Origin: an uncultured Lachnoclostridium sp.
Lineage (GTDB): Bacteria; Bacillota; Clostridia; Lachnospirales; Lachnospiraceae
Assembly: GCA_930986645.1 (NCBI GenBank)
Contig: CAKNJS010000002.1
Span: 1 to 64,000 of the forward strand
Direction of reading: 5' to 3'
Length of the DNA: 64,000 nt
Part shown: positions 29,017 to 37,906 of the stretch, one piece after another
Layout of the letters: every line of letters begins with the position of its first letter
How positions within the stretch are numbered: the stretch's first letter is position 1
Program-made: the position numbers and the translations under genes
Notes under the pieces: model-generated
Seen by the model: the letters and a program-made list of their open reading frames with translations, nothing else
Told to the model about the DNA's origin: nothing
Database searches by the model: none

Positions 29017-30027
29017 ATGGCTGGAAAGTCCGGTAGAGAAATATCAATTGCTTCCAATAAGAGTGCACTCAGCAGAGTACTCTCGTGGGAGGGAGCACTG
29101 GTACTTATATTTATCGCAGTCAATATTCTGGGAGTGATCCTCTCGGAGAACTATACGGCGGCAAATGTACTGAGGCAGATGCCAAGGTATCTGGCTGAAA
29201 TCTTCATTCTGTTCCCGATGGGGTATATCCTGATCCTTGCAGACATTGACATCTCCGTAGGTTCTATCGTATGCTTAAGCGCGACGATGGCCTGCTTTGC
29301 AGGAAATGCAGGACTTCCGTTTCCGGTTGTCATCCTTGTATGCCTTCTGGTAGGACTGATCTGCGGCGCGGTCAACGGCGCGATCCTTGCAAAATTCACA
29401 GAGCTTCCTTCTATGATCGTTACACTGGCAACCCAGATTATCTTCCGCGGTATTGCCGAGGTGTCCATGGGAAGCGGCGGTACAATTTCCTATACAAATT
29501 CGGCGGACCTGATCCCGCTGACCACAATGGCGGGGCCGTTCCCGATTTCATTTTTCGGAGTTGTGATAGCAGCTGTTATTTTCATCGTTGTTCTGTCAAA
29601 GACAACATTTGGCCGCAAGCTCTATGCCATCGGCAGTAACAAGACAGCGGCTTATTATGCAGGTGTTAAAGTCGAGAAGATCAGATTTATTGTTTTCTCG
29701 CTTGCAGGTCTGATGTCAGGATTCTGCGCTCTTGTTCTTCTGTCCGTACTCTTCAGTGCGAATACGACGACAGGACAGGGATTCGAGATGGAAGTTATCG
29801 CCATGGCAGTATTCGGAGGTATTGCTACAACAGGTGGAAAAGGAAATCTGGTGGGCGGATTTATCGCAGCGTTTATTATCGTATGCCTGAGAGTTGCGCT
29901 CGGTCTTATTAATATGAATACACAGCTGATCCTTGTTATCATTGGTCTGATGCTTATCATAGCGGTATTGATGCCCGGTATCAGCCAGCGGATCAAAACG
30001 ATGAAAAAAATGGCGAAACAGTCCTAA
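29017..30027 (+). CDS. Sugar ABC transporter permease (RbsC family)
   Basis: ILADIDISVGSIVCLSATM motif. Confidence 0.93.
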   Translation: MAGKSGREISIASNKSALSRVLSWEGALVLIFIAVNILGVILSENYTAANVLRQMPRYLAEIFILFPMGYILILADIDISVGSIVCLSATMACFAGNAGLPFPVVILVCLLVGLICGAVNGAILAKFTELPSMIVTLATQIIFRGIAEVSMGSGGTISYTNSADLIPLTTMAGPFPISFFGVVIAAVIFIVVLSKTTFGRKLYAIGSNKTAAYYAGVKVEKIRFIVFSLAGLMSGFCALVLLSVLFSANTTTGQGFEMEVIAMAVFGGIATTGGKGNLVGGFIAAFIIVCLRVALGLINMNTQLILVIIGLMLIIAVLMPGISQRIKTMKKMAKQS

Positions 30028-30131
30028 ACTGAAAAAAAGTACCCGAAATCAAAAAATATTGCTATTCACGGTCTTAAGAGACCGATGATAGAATAAGTTC
30101 AAAGATAAACAAGATAAGAGGAGGTAACATT

Positions 30132-31229
30132 ATGAAAAAAAGAATTGTTGCACTGCTGATGTGTACAGCAATGGTGACAAGCATGGTTGTCGGATGCGGA
30201 TCCGGAAACTCAGACAGCTCATCTGATGCATCTTCATCTGATGACAGCGCAGCTACAACAGAGGACAGCGGGGAAGCGAAAGATATTGCTGACTGCACAT
30301 TCGCGATCGTTCCGAAGTCAGCAGGAAACCCGTTCAATGAGGCGGAAGCAAAAGGTTTCCAGGAAGCAATCGAGGCAGCTGGAGCAGAGTGCATCGTAAG
30401 TTATCCGGAGCAGGCTACTGCAGATGCTCAGATCACAGTTTTACAGTCACTGATCTCTCAGGGCGTTGACTCTATCTCTGTAGCAGCGAACGATGAGAAC
30501 GCACTTCAGGCAACACTGCAGCAGGCAATGGACGCAGGCATCAAAGTATCCTGCTTTGACTCTAAGACAAACGCTGACAGCCGTCAGGTATTTGTAAATC
30601 AGGCTGATACAGAGCTTATCGGACAGACTCTGATGGATGCTGTATATGACATCACAGGAGGAGAAGGCCAGTGGGCTATCCTTTCCGCTACATCTCAGGC
30701 AGCGAACCAGAATGCATGGATCGAAGCAATGCAGAATGTAATGGAGGGCGATGAGAAATATGCAAACCTCGAGCTTGTAGACATTGTATACGGAGATGAC
30801 GAGCCGCAGCCGTCTACAGAGCAGACACAGGCGCTCCTTCAGAACTATCCGGATCTGAAACTGATCTGCGCACCGACAACAGTTGGTATCAACGCAGCAG
30901 CGAAAGTACTTCAGGATCAGAAATCTGATGTGAAGATCACAGGTCTTGGAATGCCTTCCGAGATGGAAGCATACGTAGGAGAGGACAATGTATGCCCGTA
31001 CTTCTATCTGTGGAACCCGATCGATCTTGGTGAACTTGCAGCTTACACAGCTATGGCGCTGGTATCCGGTGACATCACAGGCGCAGCAGGCGATACATTT
31101 GATGCAGGTGATATGGAGAACAGCCCGTACACAGTAGTTGACGCAAGCGACGGCGGTACAGAGATCATCCTCGGCGAGCCATTCGAATTCAATCCGGACA
31201 ACATCGCTGAGTGGGCTGACGTATTCTAA
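30132..31229 (+). CDS. Sugar ABC transporter substrate-binding lipoprotein (rhamnose-type), copy 1
   Basis: Lipobox MVVGCGSG; FAIVPKSAGNPFNEAEAKGFQEA; follows cognate ATPase and permeases. Confidence 0.92.
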   Translation: MKKRIVALLMCTAMVTSMVVGCGSGNSDSSSDASSSDDSAATTEDSGEAKDIADCTFAIVPKSAGNPFNEAEAKGFQEAIEAAGAECIVSYPEQATADAQITVLQSLISQGVDSISVAANDENALQATLQQAMDAGIKVSCFDSKTNADSRQVFVNQADTELIGQTLMDAVYDITGGEGQWAILSATSQAANQNAWIEAMQNVMEGDEKYANLELVDIVYGDDEPQPSTEQTQALLQNYPDLKLICAPTTVGINAAAKVLQDQKSDVKITGLGMPSEMEAYVGEDNVCPYFYLWNPIDLGELAAYTAMALVSGDITGAAGDTFDAGDMENSPYTVVDASDGGTEIILGEPFEFNPDNIAEWADVF

Positions 31230-31279
31230 ATCGATTCAGACAACATCATTATCCATAAAGTCAAATCATACATAAGGTC

Positions 31280-31327
31280 AGAGGCCGTGCAGTGCTGGAA
31301 TCAAAATTCCGCGCTGTACGGCTTCTG
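31280..31327 (+). terminator. Terminator-like hairpin after binding protein 1
   Basis: GGCCGTGCAGTGCTGGAAT...ATTCCGCGCTGTACGGCTT imperfect stem. Confidence 0.55.
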
Positions 31328-31351
31328 TCATTTCGGATTGAGATTGCATGG

Positions 31352-31400
31352 TTGACATCTGAAAAACTTGTGCATACAATAGTTGTATCTACAACTATTG
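31352..31400 (+). promoter_or_regulatory. Sigma-A promoter overlapped by a palindromic, probably MarR-type, operator
   Basis: TTGACA (31352-31357) -17 bp- TACAAT (31375-31380); 24-bp palindrome CAATAGTTGTA-TC-TACAACTATTG (31377-31400). Confidence 0.75.
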
Positions 31401-31416
31401 AAAGGCGGCGTCATAT

Positions 31417-33144
31417 ATGTTGAGACGGATTTTCTCCTATTCCGGAAAGTATAAAAAATATCTTGTGTTTGCGGCTTTGTGTATCGCGGCAGAGTCGCTT
31501 TTTGAGCTCCTGATCCCTCTGATCATGGCGGACATCGTGGATATCGGAGTCGTGAACGGCGATAAAGCCTACATTTTCCGACAGGGCGGATGGATGCTCG
31601 TATGTGCGGCGGCAGCGTTTTTGCTCGGTGTCGGCAGCGCGCAGTTCTCCGCGATAGCGGGGCAGGGACTGGGCGCGAACTTAAGAGAAGCGGAGTACGC
31701 CAAACTGCAGCAGTTTTCCTTTGCAAATGTAGACCATTTCCAGCTGTCATCTCTTGTGACCCGCATGACGAGTGATGTGACGAATATCCAGAACAGCATC
31801 TCGAGCGGTATGCGTCCCGCCTGCAGGGGGCCGGTCATGCTGATCGCCGCCACAGCCGTCGCGTTTTCCATCAATGCGAAGCTGGCCCTCGTGTTTATGG
31901 CAGCCCTTCCGACGCTGGCTGTCTGCCTGTGGCTGATCATTAAAAACGTGCGGCCGCTTTACGGACGGATGCAGGAGGCAATCGATCTGGTGAACCGCAT
32001 CATTCAGGAAAATCTCACTGCCGTCCGTGTAGTGAAGGCATATGTGCGGGGCGAATATGAGATCGGAAAATTCAATGAAGTCAATACGAATCTGCAGACT
32101 CAGTCTGAGCGGGCATTCAAGCTTGCCACGACCAATATGGCGGCCATGCAGTTTGTCATGTACGGCACGATCATCAGCATCCTCTGGTTCGGAGGCGGCA
32201 TGATCCGGATCGGAACCATGCAGGTGGGCGGGCTGACCGGTTTCCTGAGTTATGTCCTGCAGATCCTGAATTCTCTCATGATGATTTCAAATATCTTCCT
32301 TATGCTGACCAGATCTCTGGCTTCGGGAAAGCGTATCATAGAGATCATGGATGAGGAGATTGACATCAAGGAGGATCGGGCAGAGAACATTTCGGTCAGC
32401 CGAGGAGAGATTGAATTTTCCCATGTATATTTTAAATACAGAAAAGATGCGAAGGAATATGTCCTTTCGGATATTAATCTCCATATCAGCGCCGGACAGA
32501 CAGTAGGTATCGTGGGGCAGACCGGCTCTGCCAAGTCAACTCTTGTACAGCTCATTCCCAGATTATATGACGTGACAAAAGGAGAGCTGCTGATCGACGG
32601 GAGACCGGTAGAACAGTATCCGCTGCGGCATCTCCGGGATTCCATCGCCATGGTGCTCCAGAAGAATACGCTCTTTTCCGGTACATTGCGGGAGAATCTT
32701 CTTTGGGGGAATAAGGACGCCACGCAGGAGGAAATCGAGGAGGCCTGCCGGATCGCCGGGGCGGATGAATTTATTGGAAGGCTGGAAAAGGGATATGACA
32801 CGGAGATGGGACAGGGCGGTGTGAATGTCTCGGGCGGGCAGAAGCAGCGTCTCTGCATTGCAAGAGCCATACTGAAAAAGCCTAAGGTAATGATACTCGA
32901 TGATTCTACAAGCGCGGTGGACACCGCGACCGAGGCGCGGATCCGGACCATGCTGCAGGAAAAGCTGCCCCGTATGACGAAGATCATCATTGCACAGAGA
33001 ATCTCTTCCGTGCGCCATGCTGATATGATCGCAGTGCTTGACGACGGCAGGATCAAAGGCTGCGGCACTCATGAGGAATTGCTGGAAAGCAACAGGATAT
33101 ATCAGGAAATCTATGAGTCTCAGAAGGAAGGAGCTGATCTGTAA
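31417..33144 (+). CDS. ABC exporter, TMD-NBD half transporter
   Basis: TMD + NBD with Walker A GQTGSAKSTL and VSGGQKQRLCIARA. Confidence 0.93.
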   Translation: MLRRIFSYSGKYKKYLVFAALCIAAESLFELLIPLIMADIVDIGVVNGDKAYIFRQGGWMLVCAAAAFLLGVGSAQFSAIAGQGLGANLREAEYAKLQQFSFANVDHFQLSSLVTRMTSDVTNIQNSISSGMRPACRGPVMLIAATAVAFSINAKLALVFMAALPTLAVCLWLIIKNVRPLYGRMQEAIDLVNRIIQENLTAVRVVKAYVRGEYEIGKFNEVNTNLQTQSERAFKLATTNMAAMQFVMYGTIISILWFGGGMIRIGTMQVGGLTGFLSYVLQILNSLMMISNIFLMLTRSLASGKRIIEIMDEEIDIKEDRAENISVSRGEIEFSHVYFKYRKDAKEYVLSDINLHISAGQTVGIVGQTGSAKSTLVQLIPRLYDVTKGELLIDGRPVEQYPLRHLRDSIAMVLQKNTLFSGTLRENLLWGNKDATQEEIEEACRIAGADEFIGRLEKGYDTEMGQGGVNVSGGQKQRLCIARAILKKPKVMILDDSTSAVDTATEARIRTMLQEKLPRMTKIIIAQRISSVRHADMIAVLDDGRIKGCGTHEELLESNRIYQEIYESQKEGADL

Positions 33145-35024
33145 TGGCAAGATATACGGGGTATAAGCGTCCGAAAAATACGCTGAAAGCATTGCGTCAG
33201 CTGTTTCACTATATGGGATATCACAGATGGCTGCTTCTTATAGTGGCTGTTCTCGTTTTGATCAGCACCGGCGCCAGTGTGGCGGGAACATATCTCCTCA
33301 AACCGGTGATCAATGATTTTATCCTCCCGGGAGATGTAAAAGGACTGATCCTTGCGCTGATCGGAATGGGGATCATGTATCTGTGCGGCGCCCTGTCCAC
33401 GTTCGGCTATAACCGGCTGATGGTAAAGACGTCGCAGAAGGTAGCAGGGGATATCCGGCGGGATCTGTTTGCACATGTGCAGACGCTGCCGCTGAAATAC
33501 TTTGACGCCCATACCCATGGAGAACTGATGAGCCGGTTTACCAACGATGTGGATACGATACAGGAGGCGCTCAACAACAGCTTCACCATGGTGATCCAGA
33601 GCTCCCTTACCCTGACCGGAACGGTCGTTATGCTCCTTGTGCTGAATGTGCGGATGGCTCTTATCGTGATCGTATTCCTTCTGATCATGTTCTGGTTTAT
33701 CAAATGGAACGGAAAGCGGAGCAAAGCGTATTTCGACCGGCAGCAGGAATATCTGGCTGCGATCAACGGATTCACCGAGGAAATGGCGGCAGGCCAGAAA
33801 GTAGAGAAGATCTTTAATCACGAAGAGGAAGACATGAAAGTGTTCCGTAAGAAAAACGAGGACCTCAGGGCAGCGTCCACAAAAGCACTGGCCTATTCCT
33901 CCATGATGATCCCCAGCATTGTCAGCCTTTCCTACGGCTGTTACGCCGTCTCGGCCTGTGCGGGAGGCCTTCTGGCGATTGCAGGGCTGATGGATCTGGG
34001 AAGCCTTGCGGCCTATCTCGTCTATGTACGGCAGAGCGCCATGCCTCTCAACCAGTTCACACAGCAGGTCAATTTTATCCTGTCTGCGTTAGCCGGAGCA
34101 GAGCGCATCTTTGATATGATGGAGGAACCATCAGAGATCGACGAGGGCACTGTCACTCTGGTCCGTGTACATGAGAATGAGGAAGGCACGCTTACGGAAG
34201 CCGAAGATGGAAGAGATAAAGAGACAGATGTAATGCACCCGGGAAAGACAGAGTACGCATGGAAGGACGCAAAGGGAAATCTGACTCTTCTCCGCGGGGA
34301 TGTCAGGTTTGAAAACGTCGTGTTCGGCTATGTTCCCGGAAGAAAAGTGTTATCAGGCATCAGTCTCTATGCAAAGCCGGGACAGAAGATCGCTTTCGTG
34401 GGATCCACCGGCGCAGGCAAGACGACCATCATTAATCTGATCAACCGGTTCTATGAGATACAGGGGGGACGGATCCTCTATGACGGTATCGATGTCCGGG
34501 ATATCAGGAAAGATGATCTGAGACGCTCCCTCGGAATGGTCATTCAGGATACGCACTTGTTTACGGGAACCATTGCCGACAATATACGGTATGGAAAACT
34601 GGACGCATCGGATGAGGAAGTGATAAGAGCCGCGGAGCTTGCCAATGCGGACTCCTTTATCCGGAGACTCCCGGACGGATATGATACAATGCTGTACAGT
34701 GACGGAAGCAATCTGTCACAGGGACAGAGGCAGCTCCTCGCCATCGCCCGGGCGGCCGCCGCACAGCCCCCGGTACTGATCCTTGACGAGGCTACATCCT
34801 CTATTGATACAAGGACAGAGCGGTTGATTGAAAAAGGAATGGATGCTATTATGGATGGCAGGACAGTATTTGTGATCGCCCACCGTCTGTCAACCGTGAG
34901 GAATTCAAAAGCAATCATGGTGCTTGAGCATGGCAGTATTATAGAGCGCGGAAGCCATGAAGAACTGCTGGAACAGAAAGGCAGATACTATCAGCTCTAT
35001 ACGGGGATGTATGAGCTGGAGTAA
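33144..35024 (+). CDS. ABC exporter, TMD-NBD half transporter (partner)
   Basis: Walker A GSTGAGKTTI, signature LSQGQRQLLAIARA; start overlaps previous stop. Confidence 0.93.
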   Translation: MARYTGYKRPKNTLKALRQLFHYMGYHRWLLLIVAVLVLISTGASVAGTYLLKPVINDFILPGDVKGLILALIGMGIMYLCGALSTFGYNRLMVKTSQKVAGDIRRDLFAHVQTLPLKYFDAHTHGELMSRFTNDVDTIQEALNNSFTMVIQSSLTLTGTVVMLLVLNVRMALIVIVFLLIMFWFIKWNGKRSKAYFDRQQEYLAAINGFTEEMAAGQKVEKIFNHEEEDMKVFRKKNEDLRAASTKALAYSSMMIPSIVSLSYGCYAVSACAGGLLAIAGLMDLGSLAAYLVYVRQSAMPLNQFTQQVNFILSALAGAERIFDMMEEPSEIDEGTVTLVRVHENEEGTLTEAEDGRDKETDVMHPGKTEYAWKDAKGNLTLLRGDVRFENVVFGYVPGRKVLSGISLYAKPGQKIAFVGSTGAGKTTIINLINRFYEIQGGRILYDGIDVRDIRKDDLRRSLGMVIQDTHLFTGTIADNIRYGKLDASDEEVIRAAELANADSFIRRLPDGYDTMLYSDGSNLSQGQRQLLAIARAAAAQPPVLILDEATSSIDTRTERLIEKGMDAIMDGRTVFVIAHRLSTVRNSKAIMVLEHGSIIERGSHEELLEQKGRYYQLYTGMYELE

Positions 35025-35102
35025 GCGCGCTGGTGCGGCTGTGCGGCCGGCCGTCGGCGCATATTGCGCTGGCGGAGATGAGACGGAATGTGGAAATGAG
35101 GT

Positions 35103-35537
35103 GTGAAGATCGTGAAACAGAGACTGAGACGGCTTCTGTTTGAGATAGAGCAGCTTAAGCGGAATAAGGTACAGGATTTCCTTCTCAGTATCGGGCTTAC
35201 GCCGGGACAGGGGCAGGCAAGGATCCTGATATCTCTGGCGTCCTCGGAGCACGTTTCCCAGAGAAAACTGGCGGACGAATGCATGCTTGATGTGACGACG
35301 ATGTCACGGACGCTGGACAGACTGGAGAAGCAGGGGCTGATCGAGAGAAAAAGGGATCCCGGCTGCCGGAGAGCTTATCAGATCAGTCTGACAGATGCAG
35401 GCCGGATGAAAGCAGAAGAGGTAAAAGAAGGATTTGCAAGGCTGGAGGACATATTATTTGAAGGGTTTGATGAAACAGATATGGAAGGACTGAATAGGGA
35501 ACTAGAAAAGATAAAGAAGAATCTGAAGGCAGGATAG
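35103..35537 (+). CDS. MarR family transcriptional regulator
   Basis: wHTH VSQRKLADECMLDVTTMSRTLDRLEKQGLIERKRDPGCRRAYQISLTDAGR. Confidence 0.92.
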   Translation: MKIVKQRLRRLLFEIEQLKRNKVQDFLLSIGLTPGQGQARILISLASSEHVSQRKLADECMLDVTTMSRTLDRLEKQGLIERKRDPGCRRAYQISLTDAGRMKAEEVKEGFARLEDILFEGFDETDMEGLNRELEKIKKNLKAG

Positions 35538-35588
35538 AGATACTTTTTTGATAGGATTCCTGATACCACAAAATTCTATGATTTTTTA

Positions 35589-35630
35589 CCAATTTGCTTG
35601 GATGATATTTCCCTATAATCGCATTATAAT
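35589..35630 (+). promoter_or_regulatory. Putative promoter/operator of binding protein 2 (element shared with 37811-37852)
   Basis: CCAATTTGCTTGGATGATATTTC...GCATTATAAT. Confidence 0.65.
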
Positions 35631-35695
35631 GAAATCACAAATAAAAAGTGCATGCACAAAAAAGTATAATGTCTATTTATAGAGGAGGTAACATT

Positions 35696-36796
35696 ATGAA
35701 AAAAAGACTTGTTGCTCTGCTGATGTGTGCGGCAATGGTAACTGGTATGGTTGCCGGATGTGGTAATTCAGGCGGCTCAGACAGCACAGACAGCGCATCA
35801 AATGCAGCTGACAATACAGCGGAGGGAGAAGACGGCGCAGAAGGCAAAGATATTACAGAATGTACATTTGCCATTGTCCCGAAGTCAGCGGGCAATCCTT
35901 ATAATGAAGCAGAAGCTAAGGGATTTCAGGAGGCTATTGAGGCGGCAGGCGCTACATGTATCGTAAGCTATCCGGAGACTGCGACAGCCGATGCGCAGAT
36001 TACAGTCCTTCAGTCACTGATCTCACAGGGGGTAGATTCTATCACTGTAGCAGCAAACGATGAGAATGCTCTTCAGGCAACCCTTCAGCAGGCTATGGAT
36101 GCAGGAATCCATGTATCTGCTGTAGACTCTAAAACAAATGCTGACAGCCGTGAGGTATTTGTAAATCAGGCTGATACAACCCTGATCGGGCAGACATTGA
36201 TGGATGCGATTTATGATATTACCGGCGGTGAAGGTCAGTGGGCAATTCTTTCTGCGACGTCTCAGGCAGCGAACCAGAATGCATGGATTGAGGCAATGCA
36301 GAATGTAATGGAAAGTGATGAAAAATATGCTGATCTTGAGCTTGTAGATATCGTTTACGGTGATGATGAGCCACAGCCGTCTACAGAGCAGACACAGGCA
36401 CTTCTTCAGAATTATCCTGATCTGAAACTTATCTGTGCTCCGACAACAGTCGGTATCAACGCAGCGGCTAAAGTCCTTCAGGATCAGAGCTCGGACGTAA
36501 AGATCACGGGACTGGGACTTCCGTCTGAGATGGAAGCATATGTAGGCGAGGACAATGTGTGCCCGTATATGTATCTGTGGAATCCGATCGATACTGGTGA
36601 GCTGGCAGCATATACAGCCATGGCACTCGTATCTGGCGAGATTACAGGGGCGGCAGGCGATACATTCGAGGCCGGCGACATGGAGAACAGTCCGTATACC
36701 ATCGTTGAGGCAAGCGACGGCGGTACAGAAGTTATCGTAGGTGATCCGTTTGAATTCAATCAGGATAACATCGCCGAGTGGGCTGATATATTCTAA
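35696..36796 (+). CDS. Sugar ABC transporter substrate-binding lipoprotein, copy 2 (paralog of 30132..31229)
   Basis: ATG at 35696 after GAGGAGGTAACATT; near-identical mature sequence to copy 1. Confidence 0.92.
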   Translation: MKKRLVALLMCAAMVTGMVAGCGNSGGSDSTDSASNAADNTAEGEDGAEGKDITECTFAIVPKSAGNPYNEAEAKGFQEAIEAAGATCIVSYPETATADAQITVLQSLISQGVDSITVAANDENALQATLQQAMDAGIHVSAVDSKTNADSREVFVNQADTTLIGQTLMDAIYDITGGEGQWAILSATSQAANQNAWIEAMQNVMESDEKYADLELVDIVYGDDEPQPSTEQTQALLQNYPDLKLICAPTTVGINAAAKVLQDQSSDVKITGLGLPSEMEAYVGEDNVCPYMYLWNPIDTGELAAYTAMALVSGEITGAAGDTFEAGDMENSPYTIVEASDGGTEVIVGDPFEFNQDNIAEWADIF

Positions 36797-36837
36797 ATTA
36801 CTGAGGTTATCTCCAATTTATCTTGTTTATCTTTGAA

Positions 36838-36872
36838 GAGAGCGTCTGCATCAATATGGTGCAGGCGCTCTC
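36838..36872. terminator. Bidirectional terminator between binding protein 2 and araC-type gene
   Basis: GAGAGCGTCTGCA...TGCAGGCGCTCTC stem. Confidence 0.75.
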
Positions 36873-36900
36873 AATTGTATTTTGATATTCTTTTTGTTTT

Positions 36901-37800
36901 TTAATCCCGCCACGCTTTACGATATGCATACGGCGTGTTGTTTTCTCTTGCTTTAAACAGATTGATAAAGTGAGTGACATTGTGGAAGCCCGCTTCGAAT
37001 GTAATGTCATTGACTGAGAGGTCAGAATATTTCAAAAGTTCTTTTGCATACGAGATCCGTGCAGAAATCAGATATTCATTGATCGTTGTACCCATATATT
37101 TTTTGAATTGTTTTGCTATATGATATCTGCTGCGGTGGTATTTATCCTCAAAGTAAGGCAGGGACAGCTCGTTACGAAAGTTCTTGTCGATATCTTTGGC
37201 AATGCCTTTTACATAATCGGGAATGAGGAAAGTATCTGCATTGTTTGTCGCGGTTTCCACGATCAGTTCTGTCAACATTGTATTGATAAGATTCGATACG
37301 ACGGCCTCTGTCGTTAGATTTCTTTTCTGATGGAGGGCGATAATACGCCAGATTGTCCGCTCCCAGAAGAACTGATCACGACAGTGTATGATCCGGAATC
37401 CGTCTTTTATAAATTCTTTGTAATATCCAAGGGCACTATTTCCGTTAAAGTGGATCCACAGCAATTCCCAGTCATTTCCCTTGTCTGTTCTGTACAGGTG
37501 ATGGTTTTCACAATGGATGAGAAAGCAGTCCCCTTTCTTCATGGTGTAGTGCTGTCCTTCATAATCAAGGCTTCCCTGCCCTGAAACTGTATAGATGATC
37601 AGAAAGGAGTCCAGATTCTGCCGTTCAGAGTAATAGGGATATTTTGTCTTAAAGTACCCGACTTCCTGTGTGTAAAAATAGAGACTTTTGGCAGTCCGGC
37701 TCGGAGTCAGTATCATACGGATGGAATCATCGCTCCACACGTGGGCTCCGCGTTCTAAAAGTTCGGCGTGTTTTTTCATAATTATCACCACAATATTCAA
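36901..37800 (-). CDS. AraC family transcriptional regulator (cupin + HTH)
   Basis: FHNVTHFINLFKARENNTPYAYRKAWRD C-terminal HTH; N-terminal sugar-binding cupin. Confidence 0.93.
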   Translation of the reverse strand: MNIVVIIMKKHAELLERGAHVWSDDSIRMILTPSRTAKSLYFYTQEVGYFKTKYPYYSERQNLDSFLIIYTVSGQGSLDYEGQHYTMKKGDCFLIHCENHHLYRTDKGNDWELLWIHFNGNSALGYYKEFIKDGFRIIHCRDQFFWERTIWRIIALHQKRNLTTEAVVSNLINTMLTELIVETATNNADTFLIPDYVKGIAKDIDKNFRNELSLPYFEDKYHRSRYHIAKQFKKYMGTTINEYLISARISYAKELLKYSDLSVNDITFEAGFHNVTHFINLFKARENNTPYAYRKAWRD

Positions 37801-37810
37801 TGATTTTCAG

Positions 37811-37852
37811 CCAATTTGTTTGGATGTTATTTCTATAGTACAGCATTATAAT
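37811..37852. promoter_or_regulatory. Putative promoter/operator in the divergent araC/isomerase intergenic region
   Basis: CCAATTTGTTTGGATGTTATTTC...GCATTATAAT, same spacing as 35589-35630. Confidence 0.65.
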
Positions 37853-37906
37853 TGGATTGTAAATAAATTCAGAAAGCACAAGATATATAAATAAGGAGGG
37901 CGCATT

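Noticed and set aside
31417-35537. Lantibiotic or bacteriocin export cluster
   Set aside because: No precursor peptide, peptidase domain or modification enzyme next to the exporter pair; MarR control fits a drug/metabolite exporter better.
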